From: Leisingera sp. ANG-M7 | GTDB lineage: Bacteria > Pseudomonadota > Alphaproteobacteria > Rhodobacterales > Rhodobacteraceae | NCBI RefSeq assembly: GCF_000813965.1 | Contig: NZ_JWLI01000006.1 | Span: 372,001-436,000, forward strand | DNA: 64,000 bases | Reading direction: 5' to 3' | In this document: piece after piece, positions 1 through 10,011 of the stretch | Numbering within the stretch: the stretch's first letter is position 1 | Layout of the letters: each line of letters opens with the position of its first letter | Notes under the pieces: generated by a model | What the model was told of the DNA's origin: nothing | The model's database searches: none | Seen by the model: the letters and a program-made list of their open reading frames with translations, nothing else | Position numbers and translations under genes: made by a program

Positions 1-175
1 GACCTCAGTGCATGAGAACGCCAAACCCGGCGATCTTACCCCGATCCCGGGCGGAGATAACGTGTTTGCGGTGCTCGAAATCAACGGCGGGCTGGCCCGT
101 CGCTACGGCATCGCATCTGGCACTCAGATGCGGCATCAAATTTTTTCCGCCAGAGGCGCAGTTTGGCCCTGTTAG
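1..175 (+). CDS. DUF192 family protein, C-terminal part only
   Basis: The window opens inside this gene. The frame that starts at base 2 stays open to a TAG at 173-175 and gives about 57 residues. They contain VHEN, a short proline/glycine stretch and AVLEINGG followed about six residues later by YGI, which is the usual C-terminal half of DUF192 proteins (small proteins, often exported, of unknown function). The N-terminal half and any signal peptide lie outside the window, so no start can be given. It ends 43 bases before tRNA-Pro on the same strand. Confidence 0.75.
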   Translation, partial: TSVHENAKPGDLTPIPGGDNVFAVLEINGGLARRYGIASGTQMRHQIFSARGAVWPC

Positions 176-218
176 GGGTTTTCAAATCACTTGGCCGGAG
201 ATAGGAAGGCGCACGGTC

Positions 219-295
219 CGGGGCGTGGCGCAGTCTGGTAGCGCACCTGTTTTGGGTACAGGGGGTCGTGAGTTCGAATCTCGCCGCCCCGACCA
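219..295 (+). tRNA. tRNA-Pro (anticodon TGG)
   Basis: A 77-base cloverleaf. The acceptor stem CGGGGCG pairs with CGCCCCG and is followed by A and an encoded CCA. The anticodon stem CCTGT/ACAGG encloses the loop TTTGGGT, so the anticodon is TGG. The T-arm contains GTTCGAATC. It would read CCN proline codons. Confidence 0.97.
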
Positions 296-1019
296 CTTCT
301 CTCCATAAAACTTCAGCGAATCCCAACTGGCAGAATCTGCTGCCAAGATTCGCCTCACGCTTTTGGAGACACGTGCACCTCAAACACAACCCTAAGCGTT
401 AATACTTCTTTAATACCTTGTTAACACACTCTTAACCAACTGGTGCTGACCCGCATCACTTGATTAATGGCACTGCAGGCCCCGATGCCGCAGCGCCATG
501 ATACCATCGGTAGATCACCGTAAAGTTGTTTGAGCGCGACACTTGCTGCCGGCCGGTCAACAGATGTGAATCATTGCCCGGTTGAACCTTAGCTCTGGCC
601 TTTCTGCGAAGCGGCAAGTTACTTGCTTGGCGTAAGAATTCCGGCCTGGCAGCAGAGCAGAGTTTGGCAGCGAAGGACGTGGCAGCCTGTGGATGAATCA
701 ATGGCCTTCACCGGACCCTTGAAACCGCGAATAGCGTCAACAGCAAAGATCGTTGCCAAGGGGTAAATTTAACGTTGACCCATTGTGTGTGAATACGCCA
801 AATTGTGGACACCGGTTGCGATGGCACTAAATCTGGTGGGTTAAGGGGCCACAGCAACAACGCTGAAAAACAGCAGACAGTCCTGTGAAGAAAGGCCGGC
901 GAGGGCCGCAAGTGCGTCGAATGCGGCGTGAGCTGGGTATCTGCGTGTTGCGTGGCCGGAATGGCTGGTGCGGGGGCACCGTGACACTTGACCGATGTGT
1001 GCTTGAGAAGGGGCAGAGC
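296..1019. other. Intergenic region between tRNA-Pro and nrdJ
   Basis: About 720 bases without a convincing gene. Open frames here have no family-like sequence, and the upstream extension of the nrdJ frame (from 885) lacks a good ribosome binding site. The proximal part probably holds the nrdJ promoter, because a palindrome resembling an NrdR box lies at 824-839. I looked for a cobalamin riboswitch B12 box and did not find one. Confidence 0.6.
824..839. promoter_or_regulatory. Possible NrdR box upstream of nrdJ
   Basis: The 16-mer GCACTAAATCTGGTGG is an imperfect palindrome (CAC-TA...GGTG) close to the NrdR operator pattern ACACWATATATWGTGT. NrdR boxes usually occur in pairs about three helical turns apart. 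The only candidate partner, around 798-808, is poor. The site lies about 180 bases before the nrdJ start. Confidence 0.3.
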
Positions 1020-4000
1020 ATGAAGATCGAACGGAAATTCACCAAACCCGGGCAGGATGCTTACGCCGATCTGGCTTTTGTCTCCGCCACCTCGGAGATT
1101 CGCAACCCGGACGGGACAATCGTTTTCCGGCTCGACAACATTGAAATCCCTGCGTCGTGGAGCCAGGTGGCCAGCGACGTGATCGCTCAGAAATATTTCC
1201 GCAAGGCCGGTGTGCCGTCCCGCCTGAAGAAGGTCCGCGAAAAGGACGTGCCGGAGTTCCTGTGGCGCTCGGTCCCCGATAAAGGCGCGGAGCTGGGCGG
1301 CGAGACGTCCTCCAAGCAGGTGTTCGACCGTCTGGCGGGCGCTTGGGCCTATTGGGGCTGGAAGGGCGGCTATTTCTCCTCTGAGACAGATGCGCGCGCC
1401 TATTACGACGAGATGCGCTATATGCTGGCGACCCAGCGCTCGGCCCCGAACTCTCCGCAGTGGTTCAACACCGGCCTGCACTGGGCCTATGGCATCGACG
1501 GCCCGGCGCAGGGCCATCACTATGTCGACTACAAGACCGGTAAGCTGACCAAGTCGGACAGCGCCTATGAGCACCCGCAGCCGCACGCCTGCTTCATCCA
1601 GTCGGTCTCTGACGATCTGGTCAAGGACGGCGGAATCATGGACCTGTGGGTGCGCGAGGCGCGCCTGTTCAAATACGGCTCCGGCACCGGCACCAATTTC
1701 TCTCATCTGCGCGCCGAGGGTGAGCCTCTGTCCGGCGGCGGCAAATCCTCCGGTCTGATGGGCTTCCTCAAAATCGGCGACCGCGCGGCGGGCGCCATCA
1801 AATCAGGCGGCACAACCCGTCGGGCAGCAAAAATGGTGATCGTCGATGCCGACCACCCGGATATCGAGCAGTTCATCGAATGGAAGGTGCTGGAGGAGCA
1901 GAAAGTCGCGTCAATCGTAGCGGGCTCCAAAATGCACGAGAAGATGCTGAACGGCATTTTCGAGGCGATCCGCAACTGGGACGGGGCTGAGGCCGGCGCC
2001 TATGACCCGGCGGTCAACGGCGGGCTGAAGTTGGCGATCCGCGAAGCCAAGAAGGTGGCGATCCCGGAAACCTACATCAAGCGGGTGCTGGACTACGCCA
2101 AGCAGGGCCACACCTCGATCGAGTTCCCGACCTATGACACCGACTGGGATTCGGAGGCCTACAGCTCTGTCTCCGGTCAAAACTCCAACAACTCGATCCG
2201 GGTGACCAACGCGTTCCTGCATGCGGTCGAAAAGGACGCCGACTGGGAACTGTTCAACCGCACCGACGGCCAGGTTGCCAAGGTGATACGGGCGCGCGAT
2301 CTGTGGGAGAAAGTTGGCCACGCGGCCTGGGCCTGTGCCGATCCCGGCATCCAGTTCCACGACACCGTGAACGAGTGGCACACCTGCCCGGAAGACGGTG
2401 AGATTCGCGGCTCAAACCCTTGTTCGGAATACATGTTCCTGGACGATACCGCCTGCAACCTGGCATCGCTGAACCTGCTGAGCTTCCTGAAAGACGGCCA
2501 GTTCCAGGCAGATGACTATATGCACTGCAGTCGCCTGTGGACGCTGACGCTGGAAATCTCGGTGATGATGGCGCAGTTCCCCTCCAAGGAAATCGCGCAA
2601 CGCTCCTACGACTTCCGTACCCTGGGTCTGGGCTATGCCAATATCGGCGGCCTTTTGATGAACATGGGCTACAGCTATGACTCGGATGAGGGCAGGGCGC
2701 TTTGCGGTGCGCTGACCGCGCTGATGACCGGTGTTGCCTATGCGACCTCCGCCGAGATCGCATCTGAACTGGGCGCCTTCCCGGGTTATGCGAAAAACGC
2801 AGACCACATGCTGCGGGTTATTCGCAACCACCGCAACGCTGCAAAGGGTAACGCTGAGGGCTATGAGGCGCTGGCGGTCAAGCCCGTGCCGCTGGACATC
2901 GCCAACTGCCCGGATGCGCTGCTGACAGATCTGGCCGCCAGCGCCTGGGACGAAGCACTGGAACTGGGCGAAGAGCACGGCTACCGCAACGCCCAGACCA
3001 CGGTAATTGCGCCAACCGGCACCATTGGCCTGGTTATGGACTGCGACACCACAGGCATCGAGCCGGACTTTGCCCTGGTGAAGTTCAAGAAGCTGGCGGG
3101 CGGCGGCTACTTCAAGATCATCAACCGTTCGGTGCCGTCGGCGCTGGAGGGGCTGGGCTACAGTTCCTCGCAGATCGAGGAAATCGTGTCCTACGCGGTG
3201 GGCCATGGCTCCATCGGAAATGCGCCGGGCATCAACCACACCTCGCTGGCAGGACATGGATTTGGCCCCAATGAGCTGGCCAAGGTAGACGCCGCGCTGG
3301 AATCGGCTTTCGACATCCGCTTCGTGTTCAATCAGTGGACCCTGGGCGAAGATTTCTGCACTGGCGTGCTGGGCATCCCGGCGACCAAGCTGAATGATCC
3401 GACTTTCGACCTGCTGCGCCACCTGGGCTTTACCAAGGCGGACATCGAGGCGGCCAATGACCACGTCTGCGGCACCATGACTCTGGAAGGTGCGCCGCAT
3501 CTGCAGGAAGAGCACTATGCGATCTTTGACTGTGCCAACCCGTGCGGCAAGAAAGGCAAGCGCTTCCTGAGCGTTGACAGCCATATCTACATGATGGCGG
3601 CAGCCCAGAGTTTCATCTCCGGTGCGATTTCCAAAACAATCAACATGCCGAATTCGGCCACTATCGAGGACTGCCAGAAGGCCTATGAGCTGAGCTGGAG
3701 CCTGGGCATCAAGGCCAATGCGCTGTATCGCGACGGCTCCAAATTGAGCCAGCCGCTGGCGGCGGCGCTGGTCGAAGATGATGACGACGCGGCAGAAGTG
3801 CTGGAAAGCGGCTCCAGCCAAGAGAAGGCCGCAGTGCTGGCTGAGAAGATCGTCGAGAAAGTGGTCATCAAGGAGGTGCTGAAATCGCACCGCACCAAGA
3901 TGCCGCAACGGCGCAAAGGTTATACTCAGAAGGCAGTAGTCGGCGGCCACAAGGTGTATCTGCGCACAGGCGAATATGAGGACGGTAACCTCGGCGAGAT

Positions 4001-4664
4001 CTTCATCGACATGCACAAGGAAGGCGCTGGCTTCCGGGCGATGATGAACAACTTCGCCATCGCGGTGTCGGTCGGCCTGCAGTACGGCGTGCCCCTGGAG
4101 GAATTTGTCGACGCCTTCACCTTCACCAAGTTCGAGCCCGCAGGCATGGTCCAGGGCAACGACTCGATCAAGAATGCGACCTCAATCCTCGACTACGTGT
4201 TCCGCGAACTGGCTGTTTCCTATCTCGACCGCACCGATCTGGCGCATGTGAAACCGGAAGGCGCAACCTTTGACGATCTGGGCCGCGGCGAAGAAGAAGG
4301 CGTGTCGAACCTGTCCGAACTGAGTGAAAGCGCGGCGACCCGTTCGCTGGAAGTGCTGAAACAGATTTCGTCGACCGGCTATCTGCGCAAGCGGCTGCCG
4401 CAGGATCTGGTGGTGCTGCAGGGCGGCCAGACTGACGCGGGCGTGCTGGGCACTGGCACTGATCCGGTTGCGGCGCTGCAAACCCTGGTGCCGGAAACAA
4501 GTTCAGCACCGGCGCAAAGCACTGGTGGAATGGATGCACGCACCAAGGCAAAAATGCAAGGGTATGAAGGCGAGGCCTGCGGCGAGTGCGGCAACTACAC
4601 GCTGGTCCGCAACGGCACCTGCATGAAATGCAACACCTGCGGGGGAACCTCCGGCTGCAGCTGA
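1020..4664 (+). CDS. nrdJ: Vitamin B12-dependent (class II) ribonucleoside-diphosphate reductase
   Basis: A 1214-residue protein that reduces ribonucleotides to deoxyribonucleotides with adenosylcobalamin as radical generator, so no oxygen is needed. The NPCSE motif at about residues 466-470 holds the thiyl-radical cysteine. The conserved stretch [20 protein letters not shown] lies near residue 665. The last 28 residues are a cysteine-rich tail (CGEC, CMKC, CGGTSGC) that re-reduces the active-site disulfide, and a TSCPD-like region precedes it. I start at the ATG at 1020, not the longer frame from 885, because AAGGGG sits just upstream and family proteins begin at MKIERKFT. It stands alone with a hairpin after the stop. 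It makes DNA synthesis dependent on cobalamin unless another reductase exists elsewhere. Confidence 0.96.
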   Translation: MKIERKFTKPGQDAYADLAFVSATSEIRNPDGTIVFRLDNIEIPASWSQVASDVIAQKYFRKAGVPSRLKKVREKDVPEFLWRSVPDKGAELGGETSSKQVFDRLAGAWAYWGWKGGYFSSETDARAYYDEMRYMLATQRSAPNSPQWFNTGLHWAYGIDGPAQGHHYVDYKTGKLTKSDSAYEHPQPHACFIQSVSDDLVKDGGIMDLWVREARLFKYGSGTGTNFSHLRAEGEPLSGGGKSSGLMGFLKIGDRAAGAIKSGGTTRRAAKMVIVDADHPDIEQFIEWKVLEEQKVASIVAGSKMHEKMLNGIFEAIRNWDGAEAGAYDPAVNGGLKLAIREAKKVAIPETYIKRVLDYAKQGHTSIEFPTYDTDWDSEAYSSVSGQNSNNSIRVTNAFLHAVEKDADWELFNRTDGQVAKVIRARDLWEKVGHAAWACADPGIQFHDTVNEWHTCPEDGEIRGSNPCSEYMFLDDTACNLASLNLLSFLKDGQFQADDYMHCSRLWTLTLEISVMMAQFPSKEIAQRSYDFRTLGLGYANIGGLLMNMGYSYDSDEGRALCGALTALMTGVAYATSAEIASELGAFPGYAKNADHMLRVIRNHRNAAKGNAEGYEALAVKPVPLDIANCPDALLTDLAASAWDEALELGEEHGYRNAQTTVIAPTGTIGLVMDCDTTGIEPDFALVKFKKLAGGGYFKIINRSVPSALEGLGYSSSQIEEIVSYAVGHGSIGNAPGINHTSLAGHGFGPNELAKVDAALESAFDIRFVFNQWTLGEDFCTGVLGIPATKLNDPTFDLLRHLGFTKADIEAANDHVCGTMTLEGAPHLQEEHYAIFDCANPCGKKGKRFLSVDSHIYMMAAAQSFISGAISKTINMPNSATIEDCQKAYELSWSLGIKANALYRDGSKLSQPLAAALVEDDDDAAEVLESGSSQEKAAVLAEKIVEKVVIKEVLKSHRTKMPQRRKGYTQKAVVGGHKVYLRTGEYEDGNLGEIFIDMHKEGAGFRAMMNNFAIAVSVGLQYGVPLEEFVDAFTFTKFEPAGMVQGNDSIKNATSILDYVFRELAVSYLDRTDLAHVKPEGATFDDLGRGEEEGVSNLSELSESAATRSLEVLKQISSTGYLRKRLPQDLVVLQGGQTDAGVLGTGTDPVAALQTLVPETSSAPAQSTGGMDARTKAKMQGYEGEACGECGNYTLVRNGTCMKCNTCGGTSGCS

Positions 4665-4676
4665 GGTCCTTCGCTT

Positions 4677-4707
4677 GCGGCGCCGGTCTTACCCCCGACG
4701 GCGCCGC
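4677..4707 (+). terminator. Hairpin after nrdJ
   Basis: GCGGCGCCG at 4677-4685 pairs with CGGCGCCGC at 4699-4707 around a 13-base loop, 13 bases after the nrdJ stop. There is no T-run, so termination would be weak or factor-assisted. Confidence 0.4.
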
Positions 4708-4976
4708 ATCCAAACACGGCAGGCAGGCTTAAAGCCGCTTGTGACGACATCAGGAACGGGTGCGCCCGTTCTGAACACCGGGATGGCCCAGGTAAGAACA
4801 AACTTTCGGGCAGTCAATGAAGGAGCCTGACCGGTGACAACTGGCTTCCTCTGGATCAGAGGGAGCCATTTTCTTTTAGGGGCTCGTTTTAGCCGCGCCA
4901 ACAGTAGTCTTATAATCAGAATTATGGTAAATAGTTGGGCGATCCGAGTGGCTGTGGCAGCTAATTATTCGCAAGA
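4708..4976. other. Intergenic region between nrdJ and tesB (convergent)
   Basis: A stretch between the two convergent genes with an AT-rich patch near 4900-4940. An open plus-strand frame beginning at 4834 runs antisense into tesB and has no family signature, so I do not call it. I see no second terminator. Confidence 0.5.
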
Positions 4977-5840
4977 TCAGCGCTTTAGAGGTCTCAGCAA
5001 GCCCTCTTGGGCAACACTGGCTACCAATTTCCCGTCTTCTGTAAAGATAGATCCGCGATTAAAACCGCGGGCGCTGCCTGCAAATGGCGCGTCCATCGAA
5101 TACAAATGCCAATTCTGCAATTGCACTGGAGCGTGGAACCACATCGCGTGGTCCAGACTTGCCGTCATGGCTTCGGGATTGTGAAACGTCAGCCCATGCG
5201 GACGCATCGAGGATCCCAGCAGCCCGAAGTCCGACACATAGGCCAGCAGAATGTGCTGCAGTTCCGGGCCAGCGCCGCGTGCCGCTTCCATTCGAACCCA
5301 CATCTGATTGGCATCACTGGTTTTTTCGGGTGCCATCGGGTCGCGCGGCTCCACCTCGCGGATTTCAAACGGCCGCGGCCGGAGCAGTTCAGCCTGCTTG
5401 TCCTGCGCAAATCGGTTGGCATTCCGCTTGAGGATTTTGTGGCGCGGCTCCAAGCTGCCCGGATCCGGCACCTCGGGTATTTTGTGCTGATGATCCCAGC
5501 CGTCTTCCTGAGCATGAAAGGAAGCTGCCAAGTTCAGGATTTGCTTTCCGTTCTGCATCGCCACAACCCGCCGCGTGGTAAAACTGCGGCCGTCGCGCGC
5601 GGGATCAACCTCGTAGATTACCGGCCTTGACGGATCACCGGGCCGGATGAAATACGCATGAAGAGAATGGCATAAACGTCCGGAAATAGTAGAATAAGCC
5701 GCAGTTAATGCCTGCGCGATCACTTGCCCGCCGTAGATCCGCGTCGGGGTTTCACCACCAGATCCGGACCCTCGGAAAAGATTGGTGTCCAGGCATTCAA
5801 GATCCAGGAGATCAAGCAGAACTTTGGCGGTATCAGTCAT
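4977..5840 (-). CDS. tesB: Acyl-CoA thioesterase II
   Basis: A 287-residue protein that hydrolyses acyl-CoA to free fatty acid and CoA, with the double hot-dog fold of the TesB family. The N-terminal hot-dog carries RIYGGQVIAQAL (about 34-45) and HSLHAYFIRPGD. The C-terminal one carries the diagnostic SLDHAMWFH, SARGFNRG and VASVAQEG, which supply the aspartate and glutamine of the active site. The position matching the E. coli catalytic threonine appears to be a non-threonine residue, as in many homologues. Length matches the family (about 285-290). It is convergent with nrdJ and 44 bases downstream of the serine hydrolase gene, so the two may be co-transcribed. Confidence 0.93.
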   Translation of the reverse strand: MTDTAKVLLDLLDLECLDTNLFRGSGSGGETPTRIYGGQVIAQALTAAYSTISGRLCHSLHAYFIRPGDPSRPVIYEVDPARDGRSFTTRRVVAMQNGKQILNLAASFHAQEDGWDHQHKIPEVPDPGSLEPRHKILKRNANRFAQDKQAELLRPRPFEIREVEPRDPMAPEKTSDANQMWVRMEAARGAGPELQHILLAYVSDFGLLGSSMRPHGLTFHNPEAMTASLDHAMWFHAPVQLQNWHLYSMDAPFAGSARGFNRGSIFTEDGKLVASVAQEGLLRPLKR

Positions 5841-5884
5841 AGGTATTTCTTTCCATTCACCAGCCGTGTTGCCGGAAATGCACG

Positions 5885-7096
5885 TTAGTCTGTGATGGCG
5901 CCATGCACCAGTGCCTTGAGTTCCGGGCGTGATGGATATGAGCTGGAGGGTGCCAGCTGGGTCAGAAACACCACTGACAAGTCCAGTTTCCGGTCGACCC
6001 AGAAAAAGGTTGAGGCTATTCCGCCCCAGCTGAAGTCTCCGATGGAACCAGGACAGCGGGCACGTGCAGGATTCAGCACGACCGCACCACCAAGCCCGAA
6101 GCCCATTCCTTCCATAGGCTGCTCTGCAAAACTGCTGGGCCCCATCGATGCAATATCGCCAGAAAGATGGTTTTGCATCATAAAATCAATCACATACGGG
6201 CTGATAAGGAAACCATCTTTGCAACGGCCCCGCTGCCGGAGCATCTCAGCAAACACCATGTAGTCATCAATTGTGCCAACCAGCCCGCCACCGCCTGACT
6301 GCATGCTGGCCTGCTCAAAAGGAGAGTTCCCGTGACTGTCAGTGAGGCGCAAGCTGTCGTTGCCTGAATCCGCAGAGTTGAGCGCCATGGCATCACCGGC
6401 AAGCGGCGTATAGAGCGAGGCAAAGCGGCTCCCTGCCCCGTCTGGCACCTGAAATCCGGTCTCTGCCATGCCCAGCGGCTCAAAGATTTCACTGCTCAGA
6501 AAGCTGCCCAGCGTCTTGCCGGACACAACCTCCACAACCCGGCCCAGTACATCCGTTGCCACCGAATATTCCCAGCGGCTCCCCGGCTTGAATGCCAGAG
6601 GCAGCTCTGCCAGGCGCGCAACCATGGAAGACAGCGGACCATGGTCCGGCTTGAACAGGATATCTTCTCCCGCCATTGCTTGGGGTAAAACTCCCGGATT
6701 GAACGGATAACTCAGCCCGCTGGTATGTGTCAGCAGCTGATGCAGTGTCGGCACCTGGCATGGTTCAGTCTGATCGATGGCCGTTGCAGCCGGTATCAGT
6801 GCCCTCATGCTACTGAATTCCGGGAGGAAATCGCTGACTGGCGCATCCAGGTGAAACGCGCCGCGTTCCAGCAGCATCATAACAGCCAGCGACGTCACAG
6901 GCTTGGTCATTGAGTAGAGCCGCACCAGCGTATCGCGGGTATATGGCAGGTTCTCTTCCATGTTCCGCATCCCAGCGGCATGGAAGTAGATTTCCTCACC
7001 ACCGCGGCGGATCAGCAATGTGCTTCCAGGATATTTCCGTTGGTCCGCATAGCGTTGCTGCCAGGAGTTAATTCTCCCCACTAGCTCAGGGTTCAT
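5885..7096 (-). CDS. Serine hydrolase of the beta-lactamase/EstB family
   Basis: A 403-residue penicillin-binding-protein-like serine hydrolase. The nucleophile motif SMTK (S-x-x-K) is at about residues 62-65. A YSVAT motif near residue 190 supplies the tyrosine of the second motif, as in EstB-type esterases. There is no signal peptide, which argues for a cytoplasmic esterase and not a beta-lactamase. I start at the ATG at 7096, preceded by GGGAGG at ideal spacing. An open frame reaches 7210 but has no ribosome site there. The substrate cannot be predicted. Confidence 0.88.
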   Translation of the reverse strand: MNPELVGRINSWQQRYADQRKYPGSTLLIRRGGEEIYFHAAGMRNMEENLPYTRDTLVRLYSMTKPVTSLAVMMLLERGAFHLDAPVSDFLPEFSSMRALIPAATAIDQTEPCQVPTLHQLLTHTSGLSYPFNPGVLPQAMAGEDILFKPDHGPLSSMVARLAELPLAFKPGSRWEYSVATDVLGRVVEVVSGKTLGSFLSSEIFEPLGMAETGFQVPDGAGSRFASLYTPLAGDAMALNSADSGNDSLRLTDSHGNSPFEQASMQSGGGGLVGTIDDYMVFAEMLRQRGRCKDGFLISPYVIDFMMQNHLSGDIASMGPSSFAEQPMEGMGFGLGGAVVLNPARARCPGSIGDFSWGGIASTFFWVDRKLDLSVVFLTQLAPSSSYPSRPELKALVHGAITD

Positions 7097-7359
7097 TGGC
7101 GCCTCCCGTCCATACCCGGTAATTCCCACTGGGACTTGGGGGATAATGCGTTGAACGTTTGGCCAGGTCGAGCGGATCTTGTGTCTTTGGTTGAGCGGAT
7201 CACTTTGCATTGCACCACAGGTATCAACTCAGCAGCATCCCGGTTTCTTCAACCAGAGCAAGTTGCCTCACGTTTTTTTCGCCTAAATACGTTTGTGTGT
7301 TCGCATTCGAAATAAATTTGTCTTAGAAGTTCAAAGGGAAAGACGGCAAGGACATACCG

Positions 7360-7809
7360 ATGGCGAGTATTCTGGTTTTGAACGGACCCAACCTGAACCT
7401 GCTTGGCACCCGCCAGCCGGAGGTCTATGGCTCTGTGACATTGGCAATGGTTGAGGACGCTTGTGCGGATCATGCCGCGAAGCTGGGTTTGGAAGTAGCT
7501 TGCCTGCAATCGAACCACGAGGGCGTTCTTATTGACGCGATCCATGATGCCAAGGGCCGCCATCAGGGGATTATCCTGAATGCCGGAGCCTATACGCACA
7601 CCTCAATCGCACTGATGGATGCCTTGATTTCCGTGGAAATTCCGGCTGTTGAAGTGCATCTTTCAAACATTCATGCACGCGAGGCGTTCCGCCACACCTC
7701 CTACATATCCAAGGCAGCACTGGGACAGATCTGCGGATTTGGCGCACAGGGTTTTTTGCTGGCACTAGATGCTCTGGCGGCGCATTTGAAGGGTGCCGGT
7801 TCAGCATGA
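7360..7809 (+). CDS. aroQ: 3-dehydroquinate dehydratase, type II
   Basis: A 149-residue enzyme for the third step of the shikimate pathway, dehydrating 3-dehydroquinate to 3-dehydroshikimate. It begins with the hallmark [18 protein letters not shown], which includes the active-site tyrosine and flexible loop. NAGAYTHTS near residue 80 and [12 protein letters not shown] near residue 102, with the catalytic histidine, follow. Length is typical of the dodecameric type II enzyme. AAGGA lies upstream of the ATG. Its stop overlaps the start of the LuxR-type gene in ATGA, so the two are translationally coupled. Confidence 0.96.
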   Translation: MASILVLNGPNLNLLGTRQPEVYGSVTLAMVEDACADHAAKLGLEVACLQSNHEGVLIDAIHDAKGRHQGIILNAGAYTHTSIALMDALISVEIPAVEVHLSNIHAREAFRHTSYISKAALGQICGFGAQGFLLALDALAAHLKGAGSA

Positions 7810-8561
7810 AAATCCGTAGATACCTGAATTTTGTCTGCGGTGCGCAGAGCTTGGAGGAGTTGTGGCATGGCCACGTTCAGCAGATGTCAGAGTACGGGTT
7901 CGACAGGCTGATCTACGGGCACACGCGCTACAAGACAGAGACATCTTTGGGGGATCCGGATGACTTCGTCATCTTGTCCAACCATGAGAACGCGTACTTG
8001 GACGGCTTCCTGCGCAAGGGGCTCTATTTTCACGCGCCGATGCTCCGCTGGGCTCTAGAGAATGAGGGCCCCGGTAGCTGGCGGATTGTCCAGGAAATGG
8101 CCGCAAAAGGCGCTCTGGGTCCCGAAGCTCTGAAAGTACACGAATTCAACCAGGCCCTGGACATGAAAGCGGGCTATACGATTAGCTTTTGCTCCTCCTC
8201 TCCACGCTACAAAGGTGCAATTTCCCTGGCCGCCCGGCCGGGCCTGTCTCAGGATCAGGTAGATGCACTGTGGCAGGATGAGGGCGAGGATATTGTCCTG
8301 ATGAACAACGTGGCGCATTTGAAGATCCTCACCCTGCCCTATGAAACTCCGCACCGGAGCCTCACCAAGCGGCAGCGGGAGGTGCTGCAATGGGTCGGTG
8401 ATGGCAAGACGACTCAGGATATTGCATTGCTGATGGGACTGACGCCGGCGACAATTGAAAAACACCTTCGCTTGGCACGGGAATCTTTGTCAGTGGAGAC
8501 CACTGCGCAGGCTGTCCTGAAAGCTGCCCTTTACAACCAGATGTATGTTGTGGACGCCTAA
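7806..8561 (+). CDS. LuxR-family transcriptional regulator, solo, with autoinducer-binding-like domain
   Basis: A 251-residue protein with an N-terminal autoinducer-binding-like domain (about 15-165) and a C-terminal LuxR helix-turn-helix (about 180-240; [12 protein letters not shown], then TPATIEKHL). Aligned by hand to TraR, the ligand-pocket residues W57, Y61 and D70 appear as Y, F and A, while P71 and W85 are kept. No luxI synthase is within the window. The changes suggest either a different ligand or ligand-independent action. Its start overlaps the aroQ stop by four bases. Coupling to a shikimate gene is unusual for a quorum regulator. Confidence 0.85.
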   Translation: MKIRRYLNFVCGAQSLEELWHGHVQQMSEYGFDRLIYGHTRYKTETSLGDPDDFVILSNHENAYLDGFLRKGLYFHAPMLRWALENEGPGSWRIVQEMAAKGALGPEALKVHEFNQALDMKAGYTISFCSSSPRYKGAISLAARPGLSQDQVDALWQDEGEDIVLMNNVAHLKILTLPYETPHRSLTKRQREVLQWVGDGKTTQDIALLMGLTPATIEKHLRLARESLSVETTAQAVLKAALYNQMYVVDA

Positions 8562-8996
8562 GGCTCGAACCAAACCGCCTCCAATCCGGCCTCAGCTTAG
8601 AAGCTTATAGCGTTGAAATAATGGAGGTTTTACATGTTAAGTATCCTCCAGCTGAAGGCACCCACTCGCTAACAGCAGCGCAAAAGACGTTAATTAGCGT
8701 CAAAAAGTATGGTATTCTGTACTACCGCTAAAGGATAATTCATTGCAAATTCCTCATGTTCCGTGAGTGGTGGCTTTGGCCAAGGAACTTTGGGTATCGA
8801 ACCTTGCGATTACAAGGCTCTCCTACCTGGTCTGGGGCAGGCACGTATAGATCCGTGTTCTGCCCCGATATATGAGGGGTCCTGCCCATCCCCATCAGCG
8901 GGGCCCCTCGCACTTCCGCTGCAACAGTTTTTTTCCTAATCGCAGGTGGCTGGAGCCATGTCATTGGACAGTCTTCTCATGCCTGCCTTCTCACAC
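8562..8996. other. Intergenic region with RNA-like structure, luxR-type gene to tsf
   Basis: No gene-like frame. The region holds TGGAGG...CCTCCA at 8622-8650, AT-rich promoter-like sequence around 8690-8760, and two strong hairpins followed by a T-run at 8834-8934, described separately. The minus strand around 8785-8830 has a tRNA-like patch (an anticodon-stem-like CCTTG/CAAGG pair next to GGTTCGATACC) without an acceptor stem, so I do not call a tRNA. Confidence 0.5.
8834..8934 (+). ncRNA. Candidate structured small RNA
   Basis: GGGGCAG plus GCACG pairs with CGTGT plus CTGCCCC across 8834-8866 (12 pairs with one bulge). A second stem, GAGGGG/CCCCTC, spans 8874-8909. A run of seven T follows at 8928-8934. 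The T-run is 18 bases past the second stem, which is too far for a textbook terminator, so both the RNA and its 3' end are tentative. I do not recognise a known family. It could also be the 3' untranslated region of the LuxR-type gene. Confidence 0.3.
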
Positions 8997-9030
8997 AAAA
9001 AAACCGGCAGGAGAGATCTCCTGCCGGTTT
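8997..9030 (-). terminator. Intrinsic terminator of tsf
   Basis: A 13-bp perfect stem (9001-9013 with 9018-9030; loop AGAT) is followed on the minus strand by seven T. It sits 26 bases after the tsf stop. Confidence 0.85.
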
Positions 9031-9055
9031 CCGAACTTGATGCGTTTGGACCAGA

Positions 9056-9931
9056 TCAGCCCTGAACAGCTTTGGCAACTTCTGCTGCGAAGTCTTCTTT
9101 CTCGACCTCGATACCTTCGCCGACTTCCACACGGACAAAGCCGGTGATGGTGGCGCCTGCTTCCTTGGCTGCGGCTTCCACGGTCAGGTCAGGGTTCACG
9201 ACGAACTGCTGGTTCAGCAGGGTCGACTCAGCCACGAATTTCTTCATGCGGCCTTCGATCATCTTCTCGATCACCTGCTCCGGCTTGCCGGATTCGCGGG
9301 CGATGTCGATCTGAACCTGCTTTTCCTTCTCAACGATGGAGGCATCCAGGTCAGCTTCGGACAGCGCCGCCGGGTTCACGGCTGCGATGTGCATTGCAAC
9401 CTGTTTGCCGATGGTTTCGTCGCCGCCGTTCATTGCAACCAGAACGCCGATTTTGCCCATGCCGGCAGTTGCCGCGTTGTGGACGTAGGACACGACGGTC
9501 TCGCCTTCCAGCGTTTCCATGCGGCGCAGCGACATGTTTTCGCCGATGGTGGCGATCTTGTCGGTCAGGGTCTCGGCAACGGATTTGCCGCCCAGATCTG
9601 CTGCAGCCAGGGCTTCGACGTCAGCGGCGCCCAGAGCTGCGGTGGCGATTTTGCCAACCATTTCCTGGAATTCGCCGTTCTTTGCAACGAAGTCGGTTTC
9701 GGAGTTCACCTCGACGGCAACGCCCTTGCCGCCTTCGACGACAACAGCCACTAGGCCTTCTGCGGCGGTGCGGCCGGATTTCTTGGCGGCTTTCGCCAGG
9801 CCTTTGGTGCGCAGCCAGTCAACGGCGGCTTCCATGTTGCCGTCGTTCTCGACCAGTGCTTTTTTCGCGTCCATCATGCCTGCGCCGGTGGATTCGCGCA
9901 GTTCTTTCACCATTGCTGCAGTGATTGCCAT
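9056..9931 (-). CDS. tsf: Translation elongation factor Ts
   Basis: A 291-residue protein that exchanges GDP for GTP on EF-Tu. The UBA-like N-terminus ends in [16 protein letters not shown]. The core carries the TDFVAKN motif (about residue 80) that contacts EF-Tu. Length and order match alphaproteobacterial EF-Ts. GGAGAG precedes the ATG. It follows rpsB on the same strand with an 80-base gap containing a hairpin, the classic rpsB-tsf operon. Confidence 0.97.
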   Translation of the reverse strand: MAITAAMVKELRESTGAGMMDAKKALVENDGNMEAAVDWLRTKGLAKAAKKSGRTAAEGLVAVVVEGGKGVAVEVNSETDFVAKNGEFQEMVGKIATAALGAADVEALAAADLGGKSVAETLTDKIATIGENMSLRRMETLEGETVVSYVHNAATAGMGKIGVLVAMNGGDETIGKQVAMHIAAVNPAALSEADLDASIVEKEKQVQIDIARESGKPEQVIEKMIEGRMKKFVAESTLLNQQFVVNPDLTVEAAAKEAGATITGFVRVEVGEGIEVEKEDFAAEVAKAVQG

Positions 9932-9963
9932 CTCTTGGCTCTCCTCAATTCAAAAACAGATTT

Positions 9964-9985
9964 GGGGCAGGTGATACCCTGCCCC
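9964..9985 (-). promoter_or_regulatory. Hairpin between rpsB and tsf
   Basis: GGGGCAGG at 9964-9971 pairs with CCTGCCCC at 9978-9985. It has no T-run. Because it separates two genes whose products are needed in different amounts, it may be a partial attenuator or an mRNA-stabilising stem. Confidence 0.4.
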
Positions 9986-10011
9986 GCATGTCAGTTCCGT
10001 GACAGAACGGA

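Noticed and set aside
885-1019. Longer N-terminus for NrdJ
   Set aside because: The extra residues are Arg/Gly-rich and unlike the family; the ATG at 1020 has AAGGGG upstream.
296-1019. Cobalamin riboswitch before nrdJ
   Set aside because: I searched by eye for the B12 box and found no match.
708-1706. 332-residue minus-strand frame over the nrdJ start
   Set aside because: Overlaps a certain gene, with biased composition and no family.
2412-4016. 534-residue open frame antisense to nrdJ
   Set aside because: It mirrors the codon structure of nrdJ, has no family-like sequence and no ribosome site. It is a GC-rich shadow frame.
8785-8835. tRNA on the minus strand in the aroQ/luxR-tsf gap
   Set aside because: Anticodon-stem-like and T-loop-like sequences are present, but there is no acceptor stem, no CCA, and the anticodon loop does not fit.
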